Shown in pieces: positions 43,749 to 53,125 of a stretch of 64,000 nt of DNA (positions within the stretch are counted from its first letter, which is position 1; each line of letters begins with the position of its first letter). The position numbers and the translations under genes were made by a program. The stretch lies in the NCBI GenBank assembly GCA_001942045.1, contig MSTD01000011.1, positions 62,001 to 126,000 on the forward strand. The letters run 5' to 3'. Origin of the DNA: Mycolicibacterium porcinum. GTDB lineage: Bacteria > Actinomycetota > Actinomycetes > Mycobacteriales > Mycobacteriaceae. The notes under the pieces were generated by a model, which saw nothing but the letters and a program-made list of their open reading frames with translations, ran no database searches and was not told where the DNA came from.

Positions 43749-44966
43749 TTACCAGGTCACAGGAAGTTCGTAGACGCCGTAGGCGAGGCGGTCGTGCTTG
43801 AACGGCACCTCGTCGAGCGGAATCGCCAGGCGCAAGGTCGGGATCCGGCGCAGCAGGGTGTGGAACACGATCTGCAATTCGGCGCGTGCGAGCTGCTGAC
43901 CGACGCACTGGTGGCGGCCGTAGCCGAAGCCGAGCTGCTGGCTGGCATCGCGACGGAGGTCGAGCTTGTCGGGCTCCGGGTAGGCCTTCGCATCCCAGTT
44001 GGCCGGGGACAGATCGATGATGACGCCGTCACCGGCGCGGATGGTCTCACCGCTGATCTCGATGTCTTCCAAGGCCACCCGGCGCTGACCGGTCTGGATG
44101 ATGGACAGATACCGCATCAGTTCCTCGACCGCGTTGGCGATGACCTTGGGGTCCTCGGCATTACGCAGGAAGTCGGCCTGCTCGGGGTTCTCCAGAAGCG
44201 CCAGGATGCCGATGCCGATCATGTTGGCGGTGGTCTCGTGCCCGGCGATCAGCAGGCCGGTGCCCAGCTGCGCGGCTTCCTTGACGCTGATCTCCCCGGC
44301 GGTCACGCGCTCGGCCAGATCGGACACCGCGTCCTCGGAAGGGTTCGCCTGCTTCTCCTCGACCAGATTGATCAGGTACTGGTGCAGGCTCATCGCACCC
44401 TTCTGCATGGCGTCCGCCGCGGCGTAACGGGCCAGGCCGGCGTTGGCGTGCTCTTGGAAGAACTCGTGGTCTTCGTAAGGGACGCCGAGCATTTCGCTGA
44501 TCACCACGGTGGGCACCGGCAAGGCGAGCTTGGTCACGAGGTCGGCGGGCTGCGGGCCGGCCAGGATCTCGTCGATGCACTCATCGGTGATCTTCTGGAT
44601 GGCCGGGCGCAACCCCTCGACGCGACGGAAGGTGAACGGCTTGGACAGCATCCGGCGGAATCGGGTGTGTTCCTCGGCGTCGGAGGTGAACACCGAGCGC
44701 GGCCGCTTGTCGACGGTGGCGAGCATGTGCTCGTTCCAGTGCGGGAAACCCTCGATCCGGTCGTCCACACTGATCCGAGAATCCGCGAACAGCGTCCGGG
44801 CCTCTTCGTGACCGGTGATCAACCACGGGGTGTCACCGTTCCAGATCTTCACGCGGAACAGGCCTTTGGGGTTGCCCAACATCGGCGGCGGCGGGGCGAA
44901 CGGGCAGGCCGCGGCGCGCTCCATCGGGTATTCGGGGATGTCTACTTCGGTAACGGTTTCCGACAC
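43749..44966 (-). CDS. cytochrome P450 (CYP105-like)
   Basis: About 405 residues. I-helix LLIAGHETTANM, ExxR in EELMRYLSI, heme loop FGYGRHQCVGQQLARAEL; the HQCVGQQLARAEL form is typical of CYP105-type enzymes. GTG at 44966 is preferred because AGGA lies just upstream; a TTG four codons earlier is possible. Ferredoxin gene directly upstream (14 bp). Expected to hydroxylate the operon's substrate. Confidence 0.92.
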   Translation of the reverse strand: MSETVTEVDIPEYPMERAAACPFAPPPPMLGNPKGLFRVKIWNGDTPWLITGHEEARTLFADSRISVDDRIEGFPHWNEHMLATVDKRPRSVFTSDAEEHTRFRRMLSKPFTFRRVEGLRPAIQKITDECIDEILAGPQPADLVTKLALPVPTVVISEMLGVPYEDHEFFQEHANAGLARYAAADAMQKGAMSLHQYLINLVEEKQANPSEDAVSDLAERVTAGEISVKEAAQLGTGLLIAGHETTANMIGIGILALLENPEQADFLRNAEDPKVIANAVEELMRYLSIIQTGQRRVALEDIEISGETIRAGDGVIIDLSPANWDAKAYPEPDKLDLRRDASQQLGFGYGRHQCVGQQLARAELQIVFHTLLRRIPTLRLAIPLDEVPFKHDRLAYGVYELPVTW

Positions 44967-44980
44967 GTCATTCCTCAAGG

Positions 44981-45175
44981 TCAGTCTTGGATCTCGATGG
45001 CTAGGGCTGGGCAGGCCGCCGCGGCGCGGCGGGCGTTGTCGATCTGGTCCGGACCGGGCTCTGGTTCGAGCAGGACGACGACACCGTCTTCGTCACGCTG
45101 ATCGAACACCTCACTGGCGTTGAGCACGCACTGGCCCGAGGAGACGCACTTGTCCTGGTCGACAGTGACTTTCAT
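44981..45175 (-). CDS. 3Fe-4S-type ferredoxin (partner of P450 at 43749-44966)
   Basis: A 64-residue ferredoxin, MKVTVDQDKCVSSGQC, with serine at the second-cysteine position and distal CPALAI. The ATG overlaps the TetR stop by 3-4 bp (ATGA). A longer in-frame reading upstream lies within the TetR gene and is rejected. Confidence 0.92.
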   Translation of the reverse strand: MKVTVDQDKCVSSGQCVLNASEVFDQRDEDGVVVLLEPEPGPDQIDNARRAAAACPALAIEIQD

Positions 45176-45849
45176 AGGACGTCGCTTTCTTGAGTAACCG
45201 GCGCCATCCACAGACCGACGATCGCGTCGATCAATCCCGACGCCGCGCCCTGCCAGGACGCCCGCGGCACGTTGCCGCCCTGGGCCATCGCGCGCTCCCG
45301 ATCGGCGCAGCTGTGCATCAACAGGTTGCGCGCCATGATGTTGCGTTCGGCGCGCACCTCGGCGGGCAGTTCGGGCAGGCAGTTGTTCATCCCCTCGATG
45401 ACCTGCACCAGCGACGGCGAGCTCAAGGCGTCGCGGACCACGATGTTGTGGTAGGCCGGATCGGTCATCACCTGGGCCGCGAACCTGGCGTACCAGGTCG
45501 GGTTACCCAGCGCCGCAAGGTGATCGGTGAGCGGCTGCACGAGGCAGGACACCCAGTCCCGCAGGTTGGCCGAAGCCCCGGTGTCGGCCACCATCTGCTC
45601 ACGCAGACACTCGATCGGACCGCGGTGCTTGTGTTCGATCGCACGGACCAGGTCGGTCTTGGTGCCGAAGTGGTAGCCGACGGCGGCGTTGTTGCCCTGC
45701 CCGGCCGCCTCGCTCACCTGACGATTGGACACCGCGAACACGCCGTGCTCGGCGTAGAGCCGCTCAGCCGCCTTGAGGATCGCCTCCTGGGTACTACTCG
45801 CCCGATCGGCACGAGCGGTGCGGTTGGCTGCTGTCACCGTTACAGTCAA
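45172..45849 (-). CDS. TetR-family regulator heading the nine-gene operon
   Basis: A 225-residue TetR protein: recognition region NRQVSEAAGQGNNAAVGYHF, helical C-terminal domain. TTG start at 45849 is supported by AGGAGG six bases upstream; the next GTG is too far from it. An almost perfect palindrome at 45864-45885 lies directly upstream and is the likely autoregulatory site. Being first in an overlapping operon, it should repress itself and the downstream ferredoxin, P450, amidohydrolase, M24, hydratase and transferase genes. Confidence 0.88.
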   Translation of the reverse strand: MTVTVTAANRTARADRASSTQEAILKAAERLYAEHGVFAVSNRQVSEAAGQGNNAAVGYHFGTKTDLVRAIEHKHRGPIECLREQMVADTGASANLRDWVSCLVQPLTDHLAALGNPTWYARFAAQVMTDPAYHNIVVRDALSSPSLVQVIEGMNNCLPELPAEVRAERNIMARNLLMHSCADRERAMAQGGNVPRASWQGAASGLIDAIVGLWMAPVTQESDVL

Positions 45850-45863
45850 CGCCCCTCCTGTAA

Positions 45864-45885
45864 TTAAGTCAAGCAGTTGATTTAA
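45864..45885. promoter_or_regulatory. candidate operator of the TetR/P450 operon
   Basis: Arms TTAA-n-TCAA and TTGA-n-TTAA around GCAG; all eight specified bases of each arm pair. It sits 14 bp upstream of the TTG start and would cover the promoter. Different from the GAGAAT palindrome. Confidence 0.65.
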
Positions 45886-45897
45886 AGTCCCTCAACG

Positions 45898-45960
45898 CGC
45901 CGACACTACGGTTCTTGACGGAAAAACCTGGTTACCGAGCCAAGAACCGTAGTCTCGGCG
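45898..45960. terminator. long hairpin after the mhp operon
   Basis: Arms 45898-45917 and 45941-45960 match at 19 of 20 positions (core CTACGGTTCTTG). It lies immediately downstream of the last gene of the minus-strand operon (SDR ending 45964) and upstream of the TetR operon, separating the two. Confidence 0.75.
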
Positions 45961-45963
45961 GGG

Positions 45964-46767
45964 TTACTTGGGCTTCCGGACAATGACCTTGCCCGCGACC
46001 GTGCCGCCGTCGATCGGCAGCACGGTTCCGGTCACGTAGCGGGAGCGGTCGGTCGCGAAGTAGAGCGCGGCCTCGGCGACATCCTCGACCGTGCCCTCCC
46101 GCTTGAGCGGACGGTCGTTGCGCATCTGGGCCCGGATCCCGGCCTCGAACTCCTCGATGCGCTCGCGCTCCTCCGGCGACGCCGACTTGGCCACGATCGC
46201 GGTGCGGATGTTGCCGGGGGCGATGGCGTTGACCCGGATCTCGTAGTGGGCCAACTCGATCGCCGCCGACTTCGTGAACTGGATGACCGCGGCCTTCGAT
46301 GCGCGGTACGTCATCACACCGCCACCGGCCTGGATCCCACCGATCGAGGTCAGGTTCAGGATCGAACCGCCGCCGTGCTCCGACATGTACCGGGCGGCGT
46401 CACGCGTCCCGGCCATCACCGCACGGACGTTGACCCGCATCACCGCGTCGAAATCAGCGAGGTCGTCGTCCATGAACCGCCGGTGCATCCGGCCCGAGAT
46501 TCCCGCGTTGTTGACCATCACGTCGAGACCGCCGAATGTGTCCACCGCGGTCGACACCAGCCGCCCCACCTGCTCGATGTCGCTGACATCGGTGAGCAGG
46601 AACTGCGTGTTCTCGCCGAGTTCGGCAGCCAAAGCCTTGCCGCGTTCCGCGTCGACGTCGCCGATCATCACCTTGGCGCCCTCGGCAGCGAACCGGCGTA
46701 CCAGTCCCTCACCGAGACCCGACGCCCCGCCGGTGACGACCGTGACTTTTCCGGCCAGCTCGTTCAT
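45964..46767 (-). CDS. short-chain dehydrogenase/reductase
   Basis: A 267-residue classical SDR: TGGASGLGEG, NNAGI, NLTSIGG, YRASKAA, ending VTGTVLPIDGGT. Last gene of the ten-gene mhp operon; start overlaps the upstream hydrolase stop by 4 bp. Probably oxidises a hydroxy intermediate. Confidence 0.88.
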   Translation of the reverse strand: MNELAGKVTVVTGGASGLGEGLVRRFAAEGAKVMIGDVDAERGKALAAELGENTQFLLTDVSDIEQVGRLVSTAVDTFGGLDVMVNNAGISGRMHRRFMDDDLADFDAVMRVNVRAVMAGTRDAARYMSEHGGGSILNLTSIGGIQAGGGVMTYRASKAAVIQFTKSAAIELAHYEIRVNAIAPGNIRTAIVAKSASPEERERIEEFEAGIRAQMRNDRPLKREGTVEDVAEAALYFATDRSRYVTGTVLPIDGGTVAGKVIVRKPK

Positions 46768-47600
46768 CGCACCTCTTTCAGGAATTCCAGCAGCACCGCG
46801 GTCAGCGCGGCGGGCTGTTCGATCTGTGGGCAGTGCCCGGCACGGGGGATCACCGCACTACGGGCGCCGGCGATCTGGCCGGCGATCTCGGCGGCCCAAC
46901 CGGACGGCAGCAGCTTGTCACGATCCCCCTCGATGATCATGGTCGGCACACCGATGCGGCCATATGCCCGCTGCGCCGACGGCATCGCCGGCGCGTCCAG
47001 GCCGGGCCGCCGAAACCGGGCCGCGGCCAAGGTTTCCCAGGCCCCCGGCGCGATGCTCGCCTCGTACCGCCGCTGCACATATGCCTCGTCGGCCGGATAG
47101 GCCGGATCGGCGAACAATGCGGTGACGATCCGTCGCATTCCGTCTAACGTGGCGTCGTAGTCGTACAGCGCCGCCGAATGTTCGTTGCGTTGGATCTCCC
47201 CTCCCCCGCAGATCGCCGTGAGCGATCGCATCGGGAGCCGCGGCGCATCCGAGGTGGCGTCGACCAGCAGGTTGACCGCACCCATCGAGTTTCCGACGAA
47301 ATGTGCGTCGGCGACGCCGAGTTCGGCGCAGAACCGGGCGATGTGCCGAATCCGCATGCCCCTGCCGTCGTTGAAGTCGATGACCTTGGCGCTCTCACCG
47401 AAACCCAGCATGTCCGGTGCCAGCACGCGGTAATACTCGGCCAGGGCGTCGATGGCGCGCTCCCAACCCAATTCGGCACCGGCGCCGAACTCGCCGCCGT
47501 GCAACAGGACGACGGGGTCACCCGCGCCGGCCTCGAGGTAGCCGGTGGTCAAGCCGTCGACGTCGATGGTGTTGCGGGCGAACGTACGCTGCGCCGTCAC
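46764..47600 (-). CDS. alpha/beta-hydrolase, meta-cleavage-product hydrolase-like
   Basis: A 278-residue hydrolase: VVLLHGGEFGAGAELGW (oxyanion), GNSMGA (Ser nucleophile), EGDRDKL (Asp) and AGHCPQIEQP (His). The pattern is that of C-C-bond hydrolases such as MhpC, HsaD and BphD. A second MhpC-like gene is at the other end of the same operon, so two different ring- or side-chain-cleavage products may be hydrolysed. Confidence 0.85.
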   Translation of the reverse strand: MTAQRTFARNTIDVDGLTTGYLEAGAGDPVVLLHGGEFGAGAELGWERAIDALAEYYRVLAPDMLGFGESAKVIDFNDGRGMRIRHIARFCAELGVADAHFVGNSMGAVNLLVDATSDAPRLPMRSLTAICGGGEIQRNEHSAALYDYDATLDGMRRIVTALFADPAYPADEAYVQRRYEASIAPGAWETLAAARFRRPGLDAPAMPSAQRAYGRIGVPTMIIEGDRDKLLPSGWAAEIAGQIAGARSAVIPRAGHCPQIEQPAALTAVLLEFLKEVR

Positions 47601-48178
47601 TGCGGGGCTCCGCCTGCCCGACCGAAGTTCAGCAACTGGGCGGCCAGCATCTCGAGTTGGCCGCGCACCGTTCCGTCGGCCAATTCACCTGTCTCCGACC
47701 AGATCTTGTCTGCGGAGTTGATGGCCACCCCGAGCGGGGTGGGCCAGGCCCGCAACGCGTGGCCGATGGACCGCAGCTGCCCCAGCGTGCCCACGGCGGC
47801 CTGCCAGCCGTAGGCGCAGCTGATGCAACCCCACGGGGTGTTGTCCAGATAGACCCGTGGGTCCTCCCGCAGATCCTCGATGTAGTCCAACGCGTTCTTG
47901 ACCAAACCTGAGATCGCACCGTGATAGCCGGGCGAGCCCACCACCACGGCGTCGGCGTCACGGAGTGCGGACACGAACTCCAGAGCTGCCGGCGTGCGCT
48001 CCAAGGAGTGCGGCGCATACATCGGCAACTCCAGGTCCGGCCCGGCGAACATCCGGGTGCGGCCGCCTTGCCGCTCCACGGCCTCCAGGCAGTACCGCAC
48101 GGCCCGCTCGGTCGAGGAGTCGGCGCGCAGGGTGCCGCCCATCCCGACCACGAACGGCACCTTCTCAGTTGGCGTCAT
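47597..48178 (-). CDS. NADPH-dependent FMN reductase
   Basis: A 193-residue flavodoxin-like reductase: GGTLRADSS (phosphate loop) and SPGYHGAISGLVKNALDY. It overlaps the hydrolase gene by 4 bp. In this operon the obvious consumer of reduced FMN is the luciferase-like oxygenase at 50031, making a two-component flavin monooxygenase. Confidence 0.88.
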   Translation of the reverse strand: MTPTEKVPFVVGMGGTLRADSSTERAVRYCLEAVERQGGRTRMFAGPDLELPMYAPHSLERTPAALEFVSALRDADAVVVGSPGYHGAISGLVKNALDYIEDLREDPRVYLDNTPWGCISCAYGWQAAVGTLGQLRSIGHALRAWPTPLGVAINSADKIWSETGELADGTVRGQLEMLAAQLLNFGRAGGAPQ

Positions 48179-48184
48179 AATTCC

Positions 48185-49183
48185 TCACTTGATCGCAATG
48201 GGATTCACCGGCGAGCCGACCGCGCCCGTCACCCGCAGCGGCGGGGCGATGAGCTGGAAGTCGTAGACGCCGTCGGCCGCGCAGTCGGCTGCCAGCGCGC
48301 CCAGATCCCAGTACTCGCCGAGCATCAGACCCATGTCGCGGAGACACAGCATGTGCATCGGCAGGAACGTGCCCGCGACCCCGTTGGCCGGATCGGGGTC
48401 CTCGACCATCAGATTGTCGGCGGCCACTGCGGCGACCTGGTGGTCGTGCAGCCATGAGGCGCAGCGCCAGTCCAGCCCAGACCCAGCCTCAGCCCCGTCG
48501 CCGCTGGCCAAAAACCTTGTCCACCAACCGGTGTGCACCACTACGATGTCACCGCGGGTGATGCTCACTCCTTGCGCTTTGGCGACGTCGTCGAGTTCGG
48601 CCGGGGTGATCGGATTGCCCGGCTCAAGGAACTGCTCGGCGCCACGGTGGCGCACCACGTCGAGAAGTACCCCGCGCGAGGTGATGCCCTTGCCGTCCAC
48701 CTTGTCGATCCCGCAGTGGAAGGCACCAAAGCTGGTGACCGAATCGGCCGGGAATCCGTTGTAGAGCTTGTCTTCGTAGTAGACGTGCGACAACGCATCC
48801 CACTGCGTGGCGGCCTGCAGCGGCATGACGATCATGTCGTCGTTGAAGCGGAACGGATTGTCCACGAAGAACCCGCTGACCTCGTGAGCCACCGAGTTGC
48901 GCAGCCACTGCGGGCCGTACTGCGCCAGCGTGTTGGCGTCGCCTCCGTCGACGGTCATCACATGGGTCGGGTTCTGCCGGAACTGGAACGCCCCTTGCGG
49001 TCCGGCCGAGGAGAAGTCACCGCCGAGCGCGAACACCTTGCCCCGCTTCACCAGTGACGCACCCTCGGCCACCTTGTCGGATGTGATCAGGTTGAGGGTG
49101 CCGAGTTCATCGTCGGAACCCCAGCGACCCCAGTTGCGTACGTCGTCGGCGACCTTGCGAAAGTCGCTCATCGTCCCGGCCAA
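48185..49183 (-). CDS. cyclase-family (PF04199-type, kynurenine-formamidase-like) metal hydrolase
   Basis: A 332-residue protein: RWGSDDELGTLNLIT N-terminus typical of the bacterial putative-cyclase group, then TQWDALSHVYYED, the metal-site region in which the usual HxGTHxD is replaced by the TQWD form, and DIVVVHTGW. TTG at 49183 has GAGGAG upstream; ATG at 49171 is the alternative. Probably a hydrolase opening a ring lactone or amide, or a dehydratase. Confidence 0.82.
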   Translation of the reverse strand: MAGTMSDFRKVADDVRNWGRWGSDDELGTLNLITSDKVAEGASLVKRGKVFALGGDFSSAGPQGAFQFRQNPTHVMTVDGGDANTLAQYGPQWLRNSVAHEVSGFFVDNPFRFNDDMIVMPLQAATQWDALSHVYYEDKLYNGFPADSVTSFGAFHCGIDKVDGKGITSRGVLLDVVRHRGAEQFLEPGNPITPAELDDVAKAQGVSITRGDIVVVHTGWWTRFLASGDGAEAGSGLDWRCASWLHDHQVAAVAADNLMVEDPDPANGVAGTFLPMHMLCLRDMGLMLGEYWDLGALAADCAADGVYDFQLIAPPLRVTGAVGSPVNPIAIK

Positions 49184-49185
49184 TC

Positions 49186-50028
49186 TCAGCTCCTCTGCTC
49201 AGCGTCGGCGGTGCCCTCTATAGCATCGACCGCAGCCGCCTCGCGCTGGGCCAGAATCCCGCCATCGGCCCAAATAACCTGCCCGGTCACATAACTGGCG
49301 GCCGGGCTGCCCAGGAAAGCCAGCAGCGACGCCTGTTCGGCGGCCTCGGAGTTACGGCCCAATGGGGTGGTGAACGCATCGAGGTACTGCTGACCGTAGG
49401 CCGACCGCAACTGGTCCAGGATCGGCGTATCGGTCACCCCCGGCGCGGTGCAGTTGATCCGGATCCCGCGGGCGCCGAGTTCGGTGACGCGGGACATCCC
49501 GTAGAGAATCGTCGCTTCCTTGGACAACCGGTAGCCGCCGTCGGCCAGCGCCTCGGGATGGTCGGCGCACCATTGCAGCCCCTCATCGACCGACCGGGTG
49601 CGGATCAACCCCGCTGTGACGGGCCGGTTTTCCCGGTACCCCGACGCGGCCAGCGACGACACCGAGGTGATCGACCCGCCCGCACCGATGCGGCTCTCCA
49701 CCGCCTCGGTGAACTGCCGCGTGCCCAGGAAGTTGATCCGCACCACCAGCAGTGGATTGCCGATCCCCGAGGACACGCCTGCCACATTGAACAGGGCGTC
49801 CACCGGGCCGTCGACCGCGCCGGCAGCGCGGTCGACGGACTCCGGGTCGGCCAGGTCGAGTTCGATGAACTCATCGGGCAGACGATCGGGCGGCCGGATG
49901 TCCAGGCCCGTCACCCGGGCGCCGAGCTCCCCCAGTGCGCGGGTGACCTCGGCGCCGATGCCCGATCCGCATCCGGTGACCACGACGCGTTTGCCGTCGT
50001 AGCGCACCAGCTCACTCAGTGAGGTCAC
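49186..50028 (-). CDS. short-chain dehydrogenase, 3-alpha-hydroxysteroid-dehydrogenase-like
   Basis: A 280-residue SDR with TGCGSGIG, a short second domain (FNVAGVSSG), and YRLSKEAT as YxxxK motif. The compact FNVAG and SKEA features are those of the 3-alpha-hydroxysteroid dehydrogenase/carbonyl reductase subgroup. Could form the ketone that the KstD-like enzyme then desaturates. Confidence 0.85.
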   Translation of the reverse strand: MTSLSELVRYDGKRVVVTGCGSGIGAEVTRALGELGARVTGLDIRPPDRLPDEFIELDLADPESVDRAAGAVDGPVDALFNVAGVSSGIGNPLLVVRINFLGTRQFTEAVESRIGAGGSITSVSSLAASGYRENRPVTAGLIRTRSVDEGLQWCADHPEALADGGYRLSKEATILYGMSRVTELGARGIRINCTAPGVTDTPILDQLRSAYGQQYLDAFTTPLGRNSEAAEQASLLAFLGSPAASYVTGQVIWADGGILAQREAAAVDAIEGTADAEQRS

Positions 50029-50030
50029 GG

Positions 50031-51338
50031 TCAGCCGGCGGATTCGCGAGCTGCCTTCTCGGCCTGGGCCGCCTTGACCCGGCCCTCGTTGATCTCGGCC
50101 ATGGCCTCGGGAATCTCGCCTGCAGTGAACTTGTCGCGGCCGGTGGGCAGGCCGCCGAAGGCGTAGGTCTCGTCGAACAGCGGGGCCTCCGACGGACGGC
50201 GCCGCGACTCGACCTTCTCGAGCACGGGCTCTAGGCGCTTGGCCTTGTCCGCCACCGCCTTCGCGTCCCGCTCGATGAACTCGGGCAGGATCTCCTTGCC
50301 CATGATCTCGATGGACTCCATGGTGCCCTCGTGGCTACGCGGGTTGAGCAGCAGGATGATCTCGTCGACGCCACTCGCCTCGTACGCGCGGAGGAATTCC
50401 CGCACGGTGTCGGGCGAACCGATGGCGCCCCGGCCCGGACCGTAGGCCAGCGTCGGATCTTCCTTGACCGCTTCCTCGTACCGTTCCCACACCTTGGTGC
50501 GACCCGGGGTGTGCATACCGGTCAGGTAGTAGTGCATGATCCCGAACGAGAAGAAGCCGCCACCGATGCCCAGGCGCTTGAGGGCCTCGTCGTCGGACTT
50601 CGCCACCATCATCGACAGGTCACCGCCGATGGCCAGGATGTTGGGGTTGATCGCCGGGGTGATAGGCGCGCCCTGCTCTTCGAATTCCTTGTAATACCCG
50701 TCGACCCGCTCCTTGAGCGCCTCGGGACCGGTGTAAGCGAAGCTCAGTGCACCGATGGCCTTCTGGGCGGCCATCTGCACCGACGACGGGCGCGTGCAGG
50801 CCACCCAGACCGGCGGGTGCGGCTTCTGCAGCGGCTTGGGGATCACGTTGCGAGCCGGCATCTCGACGTGCTCGCCCTTGAAGCCGGTGAACGGCGCCTC
50901 GGTCATACAGCGGATCGAAACCTCAAGGGCTTCTTCCCACATCGTGCGCTTGTCCGCCGGGTCGATGTCGAAGCCACCCAGCTCGGCGACCGAAGAGCCC
51001 TCACCGGTACCGAACTCGACCCGCCCGTTGGACAGGTGGTCCAGGGTGGCGACGCGCTCGGCGATGCGGGCCGGGTGGTTGATCGGCGGCGGCAGGTGCA
51101 TGACACCGAAACCCAGCCGGATGTCCTTGGTGCGCTGGCTGGCCGCGGCCAGGAACATCTCCGGTGCGGTGGAGTGGCAGTACTCCTCCAGGAAGTGGTG
51201 CTCGGTGAGCCAGACGGTGGAGAATCCGGCCTTGTCAGCAGCCTCCACCTCGGTCAGTCCGTGCTGGAACAGCTGATGTTCGTCATCCTCCGACCACGGC
51301 CGGGGCAGTGGGAACTCGTAGAACAGCGAAATCTTCAT
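50031..51338 (-). CDS. luciferase-like flavin-dependent monooxygenase
   Basis: A 435-residue LLM protein: [53 protein letters not shown]. The TEHHF and long form are those of FMN-dependent monooxygenases, as opposed to the shorter F420 enzymes. Overlaps KstD by 4 bp; its FMNH2 supplier is likely the reductase at 47597. Baeyer-Villiger or hydroxylation chemistry possible. Confidence 0.87.
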   Translation of the reverse strand: MKISLFYEFPLPRPWSEDDEHQLFQHGLTEVEAADKAGFSTVWLTEHHFLEEYCHSTAPEMFLAAASQRTKDIRLGFGVMHLPPPINHPARIAERVATLDHLSNGRVEFGTGEGSSVAELGGFDIDPADKRTMWEEALEVSIRCMTEAPFTGFKGEHVEMPARNVIPKPLQKPHPPVWVACTRPSSVQMAAQKAIGALSFAYTGPEALKERVDGYYKEFEEQGAPITPAINPNILAIGGDLSMMVAKSDDEALKRLGIGGGFFSFGIMHYYLTGMHTPGRTKVWERYEEAVKEDPTLAYGPGRGAIGSPDTVREFLRAYEASGVDEIILLLNPRSHEGTMESIEIMGKEILPEFIERDAKAVADKAKRLEPVLEKVESRRRPSEAPLFDETYAFGGLPTGRDKFTAGEIPEAMAEINEGRVKAAQAEKAARESAG

Positions 51339-53125
51339 CGGTTTCCTCCTGAGGGGTTGCTGACGGTGTCCTGGATCAGTTGGCTGGCGGCTGGTGTAAC
51401 GGGTTGTCCGACAGCATGTTGGGCCTGTGCGATGTGTCTGGCCGCCACGAAGCCGAAGGTCATCGCCGGCCCGATCGTCGCGCCCGCACCGGCGTAACTT
51501 CGGCCCATGACGGCCGCCGACACGTTGCCCACCGCGTAGAGCCCGGCGACGACGGACTCGTCGGATCGCAGCACCCGGGCGTGCTCATCGGTGCGCAGTC
51601 CACCTGAGGTGCCCAGGTCACCGAGGATGATCTGGAACGCGTAGTACGGCGGCTTGCCGAGCGGACGCAGATTGGGGTTCGGCAGAGTCGGGTCACCGTA
51701 GTAGTTGTCGTACGCGCTGTCACCACGGTTGAAGTCGTCGTCGTGTCCGCTGTGCGCCAGCTGGTTGAACCGTTCGGCGGTGGCGCGCAGATTCTGCCCG
51801 GGCACGCCGATCTTTCCCGCCAGTTCCTCCCAGCTGTGTGCTTCCACCACGACACCCGAATCCAGCCAAGCCCGAGGCACTTTGCGTCCGGTGGGCACCG
51901 GGGCGAACGGGATCTTCGGGATGGGCAGGTGCCCGGCCACCACGTAGCGGTGGAATGAGTCGATGTCGGTGACGAGCCAGCACGGGATGTGGTCGACGCC
52001 GGATTCCTGCCCCTTGATCATGGCGTGCGCGAAGTCCATGTAGGGCGCAGCCTCGTTGATGAACCGCTTGCCGTTCCCGTTGACCACGAACTGCGACGGC
52101 ATCATCCGTTCGTTGAGCATGAACTGCAGCCGGCCGTCGGGCCAGCAGATCGCCGGGAACCACCAGGCTTCATCCAGTAGGTCGGTGGCGCCGCCCACTT
52201 TTTCACCGGCCCGGATCCCGTCGCCGGTAGCCGCGGGATTGCCGAAGCTCCAGTCCTTCTCGAGCACCGGCAGATGCTCCTTGCGCCACGCCATGTCGTG
52301 GTCGAAGCCGCCGGAGGCCAGGATCACGCCGCCGGTGGCCCGGATCCTCGCCGCACGCCCGTCCTTTTCGATGACGGCACCGAGCACCGCGCCGTCCGCA
52401 TCGGTGATCAGCGAGGTCATCGGCGCGTTCAGCCACAGCGGGATGTCGTGCTGTTTGAGCGCCAACCGCATCCGGGCGGCCAGCGACTGGCCGATCGCGG
52501 CCATCCGGTCACCGAAGACCCGGGCCCGCACCATCCGCCAGATCAACTTGAGCAACACGGCCTTACCCCGCCAGTTCTGCCGGATCTGGTAGAACAGCCG
52601 GAGATCCTTGGGGGCGAACCAGATTCCCTTGGGCGCCAGCGCCAGCGGGGCCAGCAACTCCTCTTCGTGTTCCCCGAGCTTACGCAGATCGATGGCGGGA
52701 ACGTTGATGGTGCTGCCCTGTGCCGAGCCACCCGGTAGCTCCGGGTAGTAGTCGGCGTAGCCGGGCTTCCAGACGAACTCGAACCAATCGCTGTTGTGCT
52801 CGAGGAAATCCATCATCTCCGGCGCGGCCTCGACGTACTTGTGCAGCCGGGCGTCGCTGACGGTGCCTTCGGTGATCTGCTTGAGGTACTCGAACACGCC
52901 GTCCGGGGAGGGAACGTACCCGGCGCGGCGCTGGGACGGCGCTCCGGGTACCCAGATCCCGCCGCCCGAGAGTGCGGTGGAACCGCCGAAGTGGGAGGAC
53001 TTTTCGACGACGAGGGTGTCGAGGCCGGCGGCGTCGGCGGTCAGCGCGGCCGTCATGCCGCCACCTCCGGAACCGACGACGAGCACGTCGACCGTCTTGT
53101 CGAAGGTAAAGCTGTCTGAAGTCAT
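51335..53125 (-). CDS. 3-ketosteroid-delta1-dehydrogenase-like flavoprotein
   Basis: A 596-residue FAD enzyme of the fumarate-reductase/KstD family. ATG at 53125 overlaps the mhpB stop (ATGA). FAD motif [15 protein letters not shown] at 16-30, then [18 protein letters not shown]; the C-terminal [18 protein letters not shown] corresponds to the KstD active-site segment with the conserved Tyr and Gly. Expected to introduce double bonds next to a ring ketone, leading to aromatisation. Placement before mhpB/mhpA suggests that the resulting phenol is then hydroxylated and cleaved. Confidence 0.88.
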   Translation of the reverse strand: MTSDSFTFDKTVDVLVVGSGGGGMTAALTADAAGLDTLVVEKSSHFGGSTALSGGGIWVPGAPSQRRAGYVPSPDGVFEYLKQITEGTVSDARLHKYVEAAPEMMDFLEHNSDWFEFVWKPGYADYYPELPGGSAQGSTINVPAIDLRKLGEHEEELLAPLALAPKGIWFAPKDLRLFYQIRQNWRGKAVLLKLIWRMVRARVFGDRMAAIGQSLAARMRLALKQHDIPLWLNAPMTSLITDADGAVLGAVIEKDGRAARIRATGGVILASGGFDHDMAWRKEHLPVLEKDWSFGNPAATGDGIRAGEKVGGATDLLDEAWWFPAICWPDGRLQFMLNERMMPSQFVVNGNGKRFINEAAPYMDFAHAMIKGQESGVDHIPCWLVTDIDSFHRYVVAGHLPIPKIPFAPVPTGRKVPRAWLDSGVVVEAHSWEELAGKIGVPGQNLRATAERFNQLAHSGHDDDFNRGDSAYDNYYGDPTLPNPNLRPLGKPPYYAFQIILGDLGTSGGLRTDEHARVLRSDESVVAGLYAVGNVSAAVMGRSYAGAGATIGPAMTFGFVAARHIAQAQHAVGQPVTPAASQLIQDTVSNPSGGNR

